DNA of 37,425 bases from SHZI01 sp964384525 (lineage in GTDB: Bacteria > Pseudomonadota > Gammaproteobacteria > Steroidobacterales > GCA-2729495): positions 1 through 37,425 of the forward strand of contig CAYLKO010000020.1 of assembly GCA_964384525.1 (NCBI GenBank), given 5' to 3'. Within the stretch, counting starts at the first letter, position 1. Every line of letters starts with the position of its first letter. Below the pieces are notes generated by a model. That model was not told the DNA's origin, did not search any database, and saw nothing but the letters and a program-made list of their open reading frames with translations. Position numbers and translations under genes: made by a program. Below are positions 9,717 to 18,324 of this stretch, piece by piece.

Positions 9717-10712
9717 CTACTTTGCCTTTTCCACATGTCCGCCGAACTGGAAGCGCATCGCCGACAGGAGCCGGTTGGCAAACTCGGCCTCGCCGCGCGA
9801 TTCGAAGCGGGAATACAGCGCCGCGGACAGCACGGGCACCGGCACGGCCGTGTCGATGGCGGCTTTCAGCGTCCAGCGACCTTCGCCGGAATCCGACACG
9901 CGACCCTGGAAGTCCTTGAGCTGCGGATCATGCGCCAGTGAGGCAGCCGTGAGATCCAGCAGCCAGGAGGTCACCACGCTGCCCCGCCGCCACACTTCGG
10001 CAATGGCGCCCAGATCCAGGTCGTATTGATAGCGCTCGGGCAAGTCCGGCGCGCCCGGCCCTTCGCGCAGGCCCGCGCCGGCGTGGCGCAACAGATTGAA
10101 GCCCTCGGCATAGGCCGCCATCATTCCGTACTCGATGCCGTTGTGAACCATCTTGACGAAGTGGCCGGCCCCCGGCGGACCGCAGTGCAGATAACCTCGC
10201 GAAGCCGGTTCGCCCGCCTTGCGGCCGGGTACGGGCTCGATGCCGCTTTCGCCGGGCGCGAGATCGATGAAGATCGGCTCCAGCCGCTGAAACGCGGCAC
10301 GCGAGCCGCCGATCATCAGGCAGTAGCCGCGCTCCAGGCCCCACACGCCACCGCTGGTGCCCACGTCGACATAGTCGATGCCCTTCGGCCGCAATTCGGC
10401 GGCACGACGGATGGCGTTCTCGAAGGGGGAGTTGCCGCCGTCGATCAGGATGTCACCCTTCTGCAGGTGCGCAGCAATGGTCTGCACCACGCCTTCCACC
10501 ACCGGCACGGGCAGCATGATCCAGATGGCGCGCGGTGGTTTCAGTTGCTTGATGAAGTCCTCGATCGACGCGGCGCCGGTGGCGCCGGCAGCGACCGCCT
10601 CGGCAACGGCCGCGGCGTTGGTATCGAACACGACACAGTCGTGGCCGTGATTCATCAGTCGGCGCGCCATGTTGGCGCCCATCCGGCCGAGACCGATCAT
10701 CCCCAATTGCAT
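9717..10712 (-). CDS. gnd: 6-phosphogluconate dehydrogenase, short (GntZ/YqeC-like) type
   Basis: A 331-residue protein, well below the 470 residues of E. coli Gnd and matching the shorter family. The NAD(P) motif is GLGRMGANMARR at the N-terminus. The substrate region contains YVDVGTSGGVWG and the catalytic GHFVKMVHNGIEYG. It converts 6-phosphogluconate to ribulose-5-phosphate and CO2. It is the first gene of gnd-zwf-pgl, with a good ribosome site (ggaagga) before the ATG. The short type is often NAD-preferring, but cofactor preference cannot be read here with confidence. Confidence 0.93.
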   Translation of the reverse strand: MQLGMIGLGRMGANMARRLMNHGHDCVVFDTNAAAVAEAVAAGATGAASIEDFIKQLKPPRAIWIMLPVPVVEGVVQTIAAHLQKGDILIDGGNSPFENAIRRAAELRPKGIDYVDVGTSGGVWGLERGYCLMIGGSRAAFQRLEPIFIDLAPGESGIEPVPGRKAGEPASRGYLHCGPPGAGHFVKMVHNGIEYGMMAAYAEGFNLLRHAGAGLREGPGAPDLPERYQYDLDLGAIAEVWRRGSVVTSWLLDLTAASLAHDPQLKDFQGRVSDSGEGRWTLKAAIDTAVPVPVLSAALYSRFESRGEAEFANRLLSAMRFQFGGHVEKAK

Positions 10713-10780
10713 GGCAGTGTCCTTCCGTGGAGGCGGTTTCGTCGTTGACCTGATCGAGTGTACCCCAGCATCATCCCGGG

Positions 10781-11434
10781 ATGCCCCTGCGCGCCACTGT
10801 CATTCCCGTTACCGCCTTTCAGCAGAACTGCTCGGTGATCTGGTGCACGGCCACCATGGAGGGGGCCGTCATCGACCCGGGTGGCGACCTGGAACAGATC
10901 CTGGCGGCGGCCCGGGATGAAGGCGTGCAGCTCGGGAAAATCCTGCTGACCCATGCCCACATCGATCATGCCGGCGGCGCCCATGCCCTGGCCGATCAGC
11001 TGAAGCTGCCGATCGAGGGTCCGCACCCCGACGACCAGTTCTGGATCGACATGCTGCCGGAACAGGCGCAGATGTTCGGCTTCGATCCGGTGTCGGCCTT
11101 CACGCCGGACCGCTGGCTCCATGAGGGCGATGTCGTCACCGTGGGCAACGAGACGCTCGAGGTGCATCACTGTCCCGGCCATACCCCCGGCCACGTGATC
11201 TTTCACTCGCGGGCAGCCCGGCTCGCCTTTGTCGGCGATGTGCTGTTTGCCGGGTCGATCGGGCGCACCGACTTTCCCCGCGGCGACCTGCCGACGCTGA
11301 TCCATTCCATCACCGCCAGGCTCTGGCCGCTCGGCAATGATGTCACCTTCGTACCGGGTCACGGGCCGACTTCCACCTTCGGCGAGGAACGCGCCCACAA
11401 CCCCTTCGTGGGCGACGCAGCTCTGCGTCGCTAG
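10781..11434 (+). CDS. Metallo-beta-lactamase-fold hydrolase, glyoxalase II-like (YcbL type)
   Basis: A 217-residue single-domain protein with the metal motif HAHIDH near residue 59 and further ligands in HHCPGHTPGHV, FVGDVLF and FVPGHGP. It lacks the C-terminal substrate domain of true glyoxalase II (GloB), as in the YcbL subgroup. Probable role is thioester hydrolysis in the cytoplasm. It is divergent from gnd across a 68-base region, and its 3' end overlaps the convergent bactofilin-like gene by four bases. Confidence 0.88.
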   Translation: MPLRATVIPVTAFQQNCSVIWCTATMEGAVIDPGGDLEQILAAARDEGVQLGKILLTHAHIDHAGGAHALADQLKLPIEGPHPDDQFWIDMLPEQAQMFGFDPVSAFTPDRWLHEGDVVTVGNETLEVHHCPGHTPGHVIFHSRAARLAFVGDVLFAGSIGRTDFPRGDLPTLIHSITARLWPLGNDVTFVPGHGPTSTFGEERAHNPFVGDAALRR

Positions 11435-12630
11435 GGGGGTGCTGCCGATCCACGTGGATACCGCCCGGTGAGCACGGCCGTCAACGCACCCAGTCCGGTC
11501 AGCACCAGCAGGATGCTCACGATCGTGCCCAACACCGGCACCTGACGCAGCACGATGATCAGGGCAACCGTTGCGGCCAGCAGCAGCACGGTACGCCAGC
11601 CACCACCAGCTGGCAGACCGAGCCGGGCGCGAAACCATTGCACCAGAATCAGCACGCCCAGCAAGCCGGACAACAACAGCGCAAACAGATAGCCGGTCAG
11701 CACGATCATGCCCAGCAGCCAGCCAAGCAGCGTCGCAAACAGGAACAGGGCGACAACCGGTGTCAGGACAGCGGCAGCGGCGCCGAGCAGCAGGGTGCCA
11801 CCGGGTCGGGCCCGGAAGGCAGCCGTGGCATCAACCACCAGTCGCGGCGCGGACCACAGCAAAATCAGGGCGGCGATGGCCAGCGTGATGCCGAATGCCC
11901 AGCGACTGCCCACTGCCCCATCCGAATCGGCGGCTGGCCACGGCGCTTCACCTTCGCCGGCCATGCGCACGCCGCCCATGATCCCGGCATCTTCGGCGAT
12001 TTCCGGCGGCTGACTGCTGCGCCAGACCAGCTCACCCAGAATCATGGCGCCGGGCTCGATGCGGATGGTGCGTGCCGCGACTTCCACATTGCCGACCACC
12101 CGGCCACGGATGGTGGCCGTCCCGGCCGCGATCTTCAGGTCGCCGCCGACCTCACCATCGACTTCCACATCGCCGCCTGCGATCCAGGCCCGCCCGCCGA
12201 TCGCTCCATCGCGCGTGAGCACCACGGAACCGCCGGCGAGAATGGCCTCGTCGGTCACGAACCCGGCAATCTGGATGCTGCCGGCGGCAGCGCGCAGGTC
12301 ATCGCCGACCCCGCCATGCAGGTTCATGCGACCTGCAGCCACGATCACATCGCCATCGACATCACCCGAAAACCGGGCGCTGCCAGCCGCGACCACCGCC
12401 GCGCCGGTGACGCGGTTGTCGACATGGACTTTCCCGGCGGCGGCATACAGGTCGCCATCCAGCTGCCGGTTGATGATCACGGAGTCGCCAAGGCGGGTGT
12501 CGGCGGCAGCCGGCAGACTGCCGGCCAGCACCGACACGATCAACAGCCAGACCGGAAGGCTCCAGGGAGTCCCGGCAATTGCCTTTCCGGCCGGCCGTGC
12601 AGACTGATCAGCCTGTCGGTCGCAGGTCAC
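11431..12630 (-). CDS. Exported bactofilin-like (polymer-forming) protein with C-terminal membrane helices
   Basis: A 399-residue protein. The N-terminus has a signal-like hydrophobic stretch (about residues 24-42, ending LPAAADT). It is followed by a repetitive right-handed beta-helix-like region (about 45-205) with recurring short units such as DGDVIVAAGRM, GGDVEVDGEVGGDL and GNVEVAARTI, typical of polymer-forming or bactofilin domains. The last third (about 250-385) has four or five membrane helices. Cytosolic bactofilins polymerise; here a signal peptide and membrane anchor point to an envelope role on the far side of the inner membrane. It overlaps the preceding helical protein gene by 23 bases. 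Function is unknown. Confidence 0.7.
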   Translation of the reverse strand: MTCDRQADQSARPAGKAIAGTPWSLPVWLLIVSVLAGSLPAAADTRLGDSVIINRQLDGDLYAAAGKVHVDNRVTGAAVVAAGSARFSGDVDGDVIVAAGRMNLHGGVGDDLRAAAGSIQIAGFVTDEAILAGGSVVLTRDGAIGGRAWIAGGDVEVDGEVGGDLKIAAGTATIRGRVVGNVEVAARTIRIEPGAMILGELVWRSSQPPEIAEDAGIMGGVRMAGEGEAPWPAADSDGAVGSRWAFGITLAIAALILLWSAPRLVVDATAAFRARPGGTLLLGAAAAVLTPVVALFLFATLLGWLLGMIVLTGYLFALLLSGLLGVLILVQWFRARLGLPAGGGWRTVLLLAATVALIIVLRQVPVLGTIVSILLVLTGLGALTAVLTGRYPRGSAAPP

Positions 12631-13168
12631 TCAACGCACCCGGCAGGGTGTCGAACACCCGCGCATACAGGCGTTGCTCGGTGCGGGTTTCTTCGTCGGT
12701 GATGCCAGCCATGTATTCCCAGTCGTCCTGGGTGAACAGGCGGCCGGCCAGATCCGTGGTAGCGCCGTGATGGCCCATGTGCGTCACGATATAGCGGGTA
12801 TAGGCATCGGCGACCTTCTCGAAATCCTTCAGCGCGGTGGCGCTGGTGTCCTTCGCGAGGCGGGTCCGGGCCATCACCATCGCCTCCAGGTGCCGCTGGT
12901 TGCCGGCCAGCCGCTCGTCGAGCTCGGCAAGGGCCCCTTTGGCGTTGTCATCGAGCGTGCCCAGCTTCTCGTGGATCATCTTGCCCATCTTGACGTCCTG
13001 GGCATGCAGGCGGCCCATCGAGGTTTCGATGTAATCGCTGACCGCGATGTAAAAGGGGGCAAATACCGCGTCGCCACCCGAGGTCCGGGCCACTGCCGCC
13101 GTCAAGGTTTCGCGTACTGCCTTCAGCCGGCGGCGTTCTCCACCCACTCTCTCTCGCAAGGTCGTCAT
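12608..13168 (-). CDS. Helical protein, possibly hemerythrin-like
   Basis: A 186-residue all-helical protein. The C-terminal part (THMGHHGATTDLAGRLFTQDDWEYM) resembles the last helices of hemerythrin HHE proteins, including the tail seen in LfpLaekllsdedW-type families. Earlier histidines occur in GRLHAQDV and NQRHLEAM, but the full diiron ligand set is not clearly present. I chose the ATG at 13168, which has aggag nine bases upstream; longer in-frame starts exist. It is co-directional with and overlaps the bactofilin-like gene, so the two probably form an operon. Confidence 0.45.
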   Translation of the reverse strand: MTTLRERVGGERRRLKAVRETLTAAVARTSGGDAVFAPFYIAVSDYIETSMGRLHAQDVKMGKMIHEKLGTLDDNAKGALAELDERLAGNQRHLEAMVMARTRLAKDTSATALKDFEKVADAYTRYIVTHMGHHGATTDLAGRLFTQDDWEYMAGITDEETRTEQRLYARVFDTLPGALSDLRPTG

Positions 13169-13331
13169 GATCGGATACTCCTCATGGATACTCGGGATGC
13201 TTATCATACTGTCCGGCTCATGCTGTCCGGCCATCGACACTATCTGCCACCGGTGGCGTCGCGGCAATAGTCCGGCACAACAGGTGGCGGCAACTGCCGC
13301 CTCGCGGTACTTCCATTATCAGGAGCTGACG

Positions 13332-13754
13332 ATGCCCCCTCTGTCCCGCCCCGATTCATCCCTGTCGACGACATCCCGCATCCTGCTTGTCATCGGCAGC
13401 CTGTCGCTCCTCATCGCCACCCAGTTGAGCGCGCTCGGCTTTCACGCGCTGAATGACCGCCTGACGCCGGCGGCGCGCGCCTCCTGGCAATGGGCCACGC
13501 AAATGCAGTTCTATCATTCGCTGGGCCTGATTCTGCTCGCGCTGCTGCTGCCCCTGCTCGGCCACTCCCGGCTCGTCGTTCTGGCGGGCGGCCTCATGAG
13601 CTTTGGCCTTGTGGTGTTTTCGGGATCGATCTACGTGAACTCGCTGGGGCTTTTGCCTGTGGGCCAGTTCGCACCGTTCGGCGGCGGCTCCTTCATGCTC
13701 GCCTGGCTATTGGTGGCCATCGCCGCCTTCCGCCATCGCTCAACGGGGACCTGA
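13332..13754 (+). CDS. DUF423 (YgdD-like) membrane protein
   Basis: A 140-residue protein with four membrane helices. It has the family pattern LGFHALNDRLTPAARASWQWATQMQFYHSLGL and then GLVVFSGSIYVNSLG, ending with FAPFGGGSFMLAWLL. This small inner-membrane family is widespread and its function is unknown. The ATG at 13332 has aggag ten bases upstream. Its stop is one base before the next gene, so the two are coupled. Confidence 0.85.
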   Translation: MPPLSRPDSSLSTTSRILLVIGSLSLLIATQLSALGFHALNDRLTPAARASWQWATQMQFYHSLGLILLALLLPLLGHSRLVVLAGGLMSFGLVVFSGSIYVNSLGLLPVGQFAPFGGGSFMLAWLLVAIAAFRHRSTGT

Positions 13755-13755
13755 C

Positions 13756-14529
13756 ATGCGACCCATTGCCGCACTGATCATCGGCCTGGCGTGCATGGCC
13801 GGCTTCACCACCGGCCATGCCACGGAAAAGTCTTCCGGCGGGATGCACCAGGTGCTCGTCGTGGGCGCCACCGGTCAGACCGGACGCCTGATCGTTGCCG
13901 ACCTGCTCGATGAGGGCTACCCGGTTCGTGCGCTGGTCCGGGATGCAGCGAAGGCCCGGCAGGTACTCGGCGATCAAGTGCAGGTTTTCCAGGGCGACGT
14001 GAAGCAACCCGAGACCCTGGCCGCTGCCTTTGCCGGCGCCGATGCCGTGGTTTCGGCGCTCAGTTCCAGGGCGGCCACCGGCCCGGATCGCCCGGAAACC
14101 ATCGATTATGCGGGCGTGAAAAACCTGGCCGGGGCGGCCGCTGCAGCCGGAGTCCGGCAGATGGTGCTGATTTCATCGCGCTCGGTCACCCACCCGGAAA
14201 GCCGCTTGAACCAGCTGTTCGGCAATGTGCTGATCTGGAAATTGAAGGGTGAGGATGCCCTGCGCGCCAGCGGCGTACCCTACACCGTGGTGCGACCCGG
14301 CGGACTCACCAATGACGCCGGTGGCGTGCGTGCCCTGCGCTTCGAGCAGGGCGACAGCGACACCAGCGGCCTGTCGCGGATTTCCCGGGCGGATGTGGCG
14401 CGTGTCTGTGTCGCGGCGCTGAAATACCCGGCAGCCCGGAACCGCACCTTCGAGGTGAGTGCGGTCGACGGCTCGCCGGCGATCGACTGGCAGGCTGCGT
14501 TTACCGGATTGAAAGCCGACCCGAAGTAG
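13756..14529 (+). CDS. NAD(P)-binding Rossmann protein (NmrA/SDR-like) with an N-terminal signal sequence
   Basis: A 257-residue protein. The first 22 residues form a signal-like segment (LIIGLACMAGFTTGHA, probable cut after GHA). This is followed by VLVVGATGQTGRLIV, the glycine-rich dinucleotide motif of atypical SDRs, and later VLISSRSVTH and PYTVVRPGGLTND. These match the NAD(P)H-binding or NmrA-like group, which includes reductases and redox sensors. Substrate is unknown. A signal peptide on a cofactor-binding Rossmann protein is unusual. The gene follows the DUF423 gene with one base between them and converges on the protease gene. Confidence 0.8.
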   Translation: MRPIAALIIGLACMAGFTTGHATEKSSGGMHQVLVVGATGQTGRLIVADLLDEGYPVRALVRDAAKARQVLGDQVQVFQGDVKQPETLAAAFAGADAVVSALSSRAATGPDRPETIDYAGVKNLAGAAAAAGVRQMVLISSRSVTHPESRLNQLFGNVLIWKLKGEDALRASGVPYTVVRPGGLTNDAGGVRALRFEQGDSDTSGLSRISRADVARVCVAALKYPAARNRTFEVSAVDGSPAIDWQAAFTGLKADPK

Positions 14530-14550
14530 TCGCGGCGATGGGTGCGGCTG

Positions 14551-17376
14551 TCAGGGCAGTTCGGTGCGCCGCCATTCGCCGTCCTGCCACTGGATCTGCG
14601 CGGCTGGCCAGTAGGTGTCATCCAGCTTGAGCGTGAGCACTTCGAGCTGATTGTTCCAGGTGATGGTGGTCAGGCGCACGGCATCCCGGTTGTGCCTGGC
14701 CTGCACCACCTCGATGAAGGCGTCGAGATCGGCAATCGGCACGCCATCCACCTGCGTGATGCGCCGACCGGCATACAGCCCGTAACGCGACGCCGGCGAT
14801 CCAAACGCAAAGTAGGCAACGTAGACGCCGGTGCGTTCGACGCCGCGTTGTGCCGCCATGTCGCGGTACGGGGCCTGCAGCAGGGCGCCGGCCCACATCA
14901 GCACGCGGCGCACGCCATCCCCATTCAGCGCGACCGTGGCGACAGCCAGGGGCAGCACCTGGCCATCACGCAGCACTTCAACCTGCACGACCGGCTTGCG
15001 GGTTTTCAGCTCCGCTTCCCGGAACCGGGTGACGGGCTCGCCATCGATCGTCAGCAGCAGGTCACCCGGTTCGAGGATGGCCGCCGCCGGCGGGCCGGCC
15101 ACGATCCGCGTCGCGCTCAGCAGGCGGCGGCGCTCCGGATCATGCTCGCTCATCCGGCGGGCCCAGTCCGCGCTGAGTCCGCGGCGGCGGGCTGCCACCA
15201 GCGGCATCTCGGCCCACTCGACTTCGAGCGAGCGCAACTCGTCACCGGATACCGCCAGATCGAGGACTTCGCGGATGTACCCGGCCGGCATGCCCCGGTT
15301 CTCCTGACGCAGATCACCACTGCCCTGCCAGGCAAAACTGGACCACAGCGCCACCACCTCGCCCTTGCGGTTCAGCACCACGCCGTCCAGATCACGTGGA
15401 CCGCTGACGAGATTGAGCGTCTCCAGATTGGACTCGCGAAAGCGGATGGTGCGTGACAAGGGATAGTTGACCGGGGCAAAGGCCTCGAACGCTGCAGACT
15501 GCAGCGCGAGGTTCTCGCCGTTCCGCAGGCCGGCCACCCACAGCTCTTCACCATTTTCCGGCAGGCGCTCCGCCAGCCGTGCCGATACCACCGGGGTGGC
15601 GCCGATCAGTGCCGGGTCGTAGGCCACCACCACCAGATTGTGCAGCGGATGGACATACACCACGCGTCCGGGAATCTCGAGCGACCCGCCGAAGGTGAGC
15701 CGGACATCGCCGATCGCTTCGGGAATCGTGTTGCGATCCACGACCAGATAACCGCGCTTCGCGTCGACGACAAGACCCGTGCCGTAGTAATGCTGCTCCG
15801 ATACCCCGGACAGGGTGTAGGGCATGTCGAAATTGACCTGCACGAGTGACGGCGCGATCCGCCGGAGCCGCGCCTCCGACAGGTCGGCAAAGCTCGCCAC
15901 CCCACCCTGCGGCGGCACCGGCGCCGGTCCCGGGGCCAGCGCGCGACAGGGCCATTCGCCACGCGCATCATCCCGGTGGCAACGCACCGCCGGGAACCAC
16001 CGCCGGTCCATGCGGGCCACCTGCACCTGGCTGTTGGCCGGCTCCTCGAGGGTGATGAAGCGCACCGTGAAGCGCTGCCGATCCGCCTTGGTGGCCAACA
16101 CCCGCTCCAGATCATCCAGCTGCCGGACCGGCTCGCCATCGACAGCCACGATCAAACTGCCACGGGGAATGCCGGCTGCCGCCAGCACGAAACCTGGATT
16201 CGCCACGTACAAGCCTTCGGCAACCCTGTTGAAGTGCCGTGCCTCCTGATACGAAAGCTGGTTGACCACGGCATCGCCGAACTGCAGATACTCGGCGGGA
16301 TTCAATGCATCCAGGTCCTGGACCGGCAGTTGCCAGCTCAGTTCCCTGCCATCACGCTCGACGGTCATCGCCACCGACTGGCCGCCACGCTCATCCAGCA
16401 CCGCGGCGTAGGGCACGAACTCCGTCAGATAACTGCCATCGAGGCGGACGAGAATGTCGCCGACCTGCAGCTTGCCGTCGGCGGAACCGCCGGGCAGCAC
16501 TTCGCTGACCACCAGCATGCCGATGTCATCGGGAAATTTCCGGCGCACGGCGCGTTCGGTGTCCTCTGCAAGACCGAGGCGCTTCAGTTCATCGAAGGCC
16601 GTGTAGCGCAGGATGACACCGACCGTGCCGCGGCTGATCGGCATCCCGGCCTGGATCAGCTTCAGCGCCCGTTGCACCCGATCCAGAGGCAGGAAAAAGC
16701 TGGACGCGGCCAAGGTGCTGGACCCCCCAATGAGCACCACCACCCGGCCCACGATGTCGATGACCGGCGAACCCGACGATCCACCCGAGGTGCTGGAGGC
16801 GGCCTGCAGATAGAACGTATTGAAATCATTGTATTTTCCCCGGCCGTAGTCAGGGGCTTCCCGACGCAGGCGGGCCAGCGTGCCGGCGAGTATGGAGAGC
16901 TGTTCGCCGGCATCGTTGCCGACCACGCGGATATCCCGGCCCAGTTCTGCGCCGGCCGGATGGAGGGGCAGGGAGCGGGGCTTGATGTACTTCAGCGTGC
17001 GCGGGTCGTAGCGATAGAAGCCGAAATCGTGGACCGGATCCCGGTAGATCGGCTTGAGCTCCACCTCCTCCGAATTGGTGAACAGCCCGGCGGCCCGCAC
17101 CGGTCCGGCCGTGACGACATGCCGGTTGGTGAGCACGATGCCGCGTTCGGCGTCGACCACGAAGCCGGTCGCCTGGCCGGACTCATTCCACTCCGTGTCG
17201 AAGGCGCGGGTGGCATCCACCTGGATGGACAACACCGATGAGGAAATATCTTCCAGCGTGCGGCGCCAGGCGGCGGGTTCGACACTGTAGTCGGGCGCTG
17301 CCGACACCGCCGCACACACGCCGAGCAGAGCGGCTGCCAGCCACGATGCACGAGTGGCGCTAGATCCGGAGCGCAT
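14551..17376 (-). CDS. Double-HtrA serine protease with four PDZ-like regions (Nma111-like architecture)
   Basis: A 941-residue protein from ATG 17376, which opens with a signal peptide (residues 1-27, ending AAVSAAP). The first trypsin-like domain has a full triad: His86 in TNRHVV, Asp117 in VHDFGF, Ser201 in GGSSGSP. Two PDZ-like regions follow (GGSADGKLQVGDILVRLDG and GIPRGSLIVAVDGEPV). A second protease-like domain begins near YYGTGLVVDAKRGYLVVD. There the histidine position reads VVDRNTIP and no GxSG serine is seen, so it looks inactive. Two more PDZ-like regions end the protein (LEPGDLLLTIDGEPV and YAGRRITQVDGVPI). Likely a periplasmic protease or chaperone. The ATG lies 17 bases inside the upstream kinase gene, so the two are coupled. 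Longer upstream starts would lack the signal peptide. Confidence 0.85.
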   Translation of the reverse strand: MRSGSSATRASWLAAALLGVCAAVSAAPDYSVEPAAWRRTLEDISSSVLSIQVDATRAFDTEWNESGQATGFVVDAERGIVLTNRHVVTAGPVRAAGLFTNSEEVELKPIYRDPVHDFGFYRYDPRTLKYIKPRSLPLHPAGAELGRDIRVVGNDAGEQLSILAGTLARLRREAPDYGRGKYNDFNTFYLQAASSTSGGSSGSPVIDIVGRVVVLIGGSSTLAASSFFLPLDRVQRALKLIQAGMPISRGTVGVILRYTAFDELKRLGLAEDTERAVRRKFPDDIGMLVVSEVLPGGSADGKLQVGDILVRLDGSYLTEFVPYAAVLDERGGQSVAMTVERDGRELSWQLPVQDLDALNPAEYLQFGDAVVNQLSYQEARHFNRVAEGLYVANPGFVLAAAGIPRGSLIVAVDGEPVRQLDDLERVLATKADRQRFTVRFITLEEPANSQVQVARMDRRWFPAVRCHRDDARGEWPCRALAPGPAPVPPQGGVASFADLSEARLRRIAPSLVQVNFDMPYTLSGVSEQHYYGTGLVVDAKRGYLVVDRNTIPEAIGDVRLTFGGSLEIPGRVVYVHPLHNLVVVAYDPALIGATPVVSARLAERLPENGEELWVAGLRNGENLALQSAAFEAFAPVNYPLSRTIRFRESNLETLNLVSGPRDLDGVVLNRKGEVVALWSSFAWQGSGDLRQENRGMPAGYIREVLDLAVSGDELRSLEVEWAEMPLVAARRRGLSADWARRMSEHDPERRRLLSATRIVAGPPAAAILEPGDLLLTIDGEPVTRFREAELKTRKPVVQVEVLRDGQVLPLAVATVALNGDGVRRVLMWAGALLQAPYRDMAAQRGVERTGVYVAYFAFGSPASRYGLYAGRRITQVDGVPIADLDAFIEVVQARHNRDAVRLTTITWNNQLEVLTLKLDDTYWPAAQIQWQDGEWRRTELP

Positions 17377-18313
17377 GCCCGAACGCTGCGTGATAATCCT
17401 GCTCGAGGGACTGCGGCGTGAACCGGTGGTTCTGGGTACCCCGGTGGGCAATCTTGATGGCGCCGAGCAGGGACGCGAGGCGTCCGGTCTCCGGCCACGA
17501 GAGATGACGGGCCAGGCCATGCAGCAGGCCGGCGCGATAGGCATCACCGCAGCCGGTCGGGTCATGGATGGCTGCCGGTTTCACGGCCGGTATTTCATGG
17601 CGCTCGCCGCCGGCCCAGATGGTCGAGCCCTCGGCGCCACGGGTCACGATCAGGGCCTGCACCCGGCTCGCGAGCTCGGCCTCGCTCCAGCCGGTGCGAT
17701 CGGCCAGCAGCCGTGCCTCGTAACTGTTCACCGCAAGCCATGTGGCCAGCTCGACAAAACGGCGCAGATCCGCCCCTTCGAAGGTGGGCAGTTGCTGGCC
17801 CGGGTCAAAGAGAAAGGGCACGCCGGCCGCGTGCAGCTGCGCGGCGTGGTCCACCATGCCGCGACTGCCGTCGGGCGACACGATCGCGATGTCGATGGCG
17901 GCCGCCTTGAGGCCTGCGGAGTCGGGCACCGTGATCCGGTGGGATTCGTTCATCGCACCCGGATGAAAGGCGGTGATCTGATTGCCGTCCAGATCGGTGT
18001 TGATGTAGGCCTGTGCCGTGTACAGACCCTCGATCTCGCGGACCAGATCCAGATTAAGGCCCAGATGGTCGAGGCGCGCGCGATAAGCGCCAAAATCGCT
18101 GCCGACCGTGGCCATGATCAGCGGTTCACCGCCCAGCAGTTTGAGATTGAAGGCGATGTTGCCGGCACAGCCGCCGAATTCCCGCCGCAGTTCCGGCACC
18201 AGGAACGCGACATTCAGGATATGGATCTGGTCCGGGAGGATGTGCTCCTTGAACCGGCCCTGGAACACCATGATGTTGTCATAGGCAATCGAGCCACAGA
18301 TCAGTGCGGACAA
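17360..18313 (-). CDS. PfkB-family (ribokinase/adenosine kinase-like) sugar kinase, TTG start
   Basis: A 317-residue kinase. The N-terminal region has ICGSIAYDN and the glycine pair GGCAGNIAFNL. The catalytic region reads DPTGCGDAYRAGLL, with GCGD in place of the usual GAGD and the base aspartate kept. No ATG or GTG fits ahead of SALICGS; a TTG at 18313 with aggag seven bases upstream is the best start. It begins 11 bases after gcvPB and overlaps the protease gene. The fold is closest to adenosine kinase-like PfkB proteins. The substrate is unknown; a nucleoside or sugar is likely. Confidence 0.85.
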   Translation of the reverse strand: MSALICGSIAYDNIMVFQGRFKEHILPDQIHILNVAFLVPELRREFGGCAGNIAFNLKLLGGEPLIMATVGSDFGAYRARLDHLGLNLDLVREIEGLYTAQAYINTDLDGNQITAFHPGAMNESHRITVPDSAGLKAAAIDIAIVSPDGSRGMVDHAAQLHAAGVPFLFDPGQQLPTFEGADLRRFVELATWLAVNSYEARLLADRTGWSEAELASRVQALIVTRGAEGSTIWAGGERHEIPAVKPAAIHDPTGCGDAYRAGLLHGLARHLSWPETGRLASLLGAIKIAHRGTQNHRFTPQSLEQDYHAAFGHALRI

Positions 18314-18324
18314 GGCGTCACTCC

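Noticed and set aside
15976..17241. 421-codon open frame on the plus strand
   Set aside because: Lies opposite the first protease domain with its intact catalytic triad; no recognisable domain of its own.
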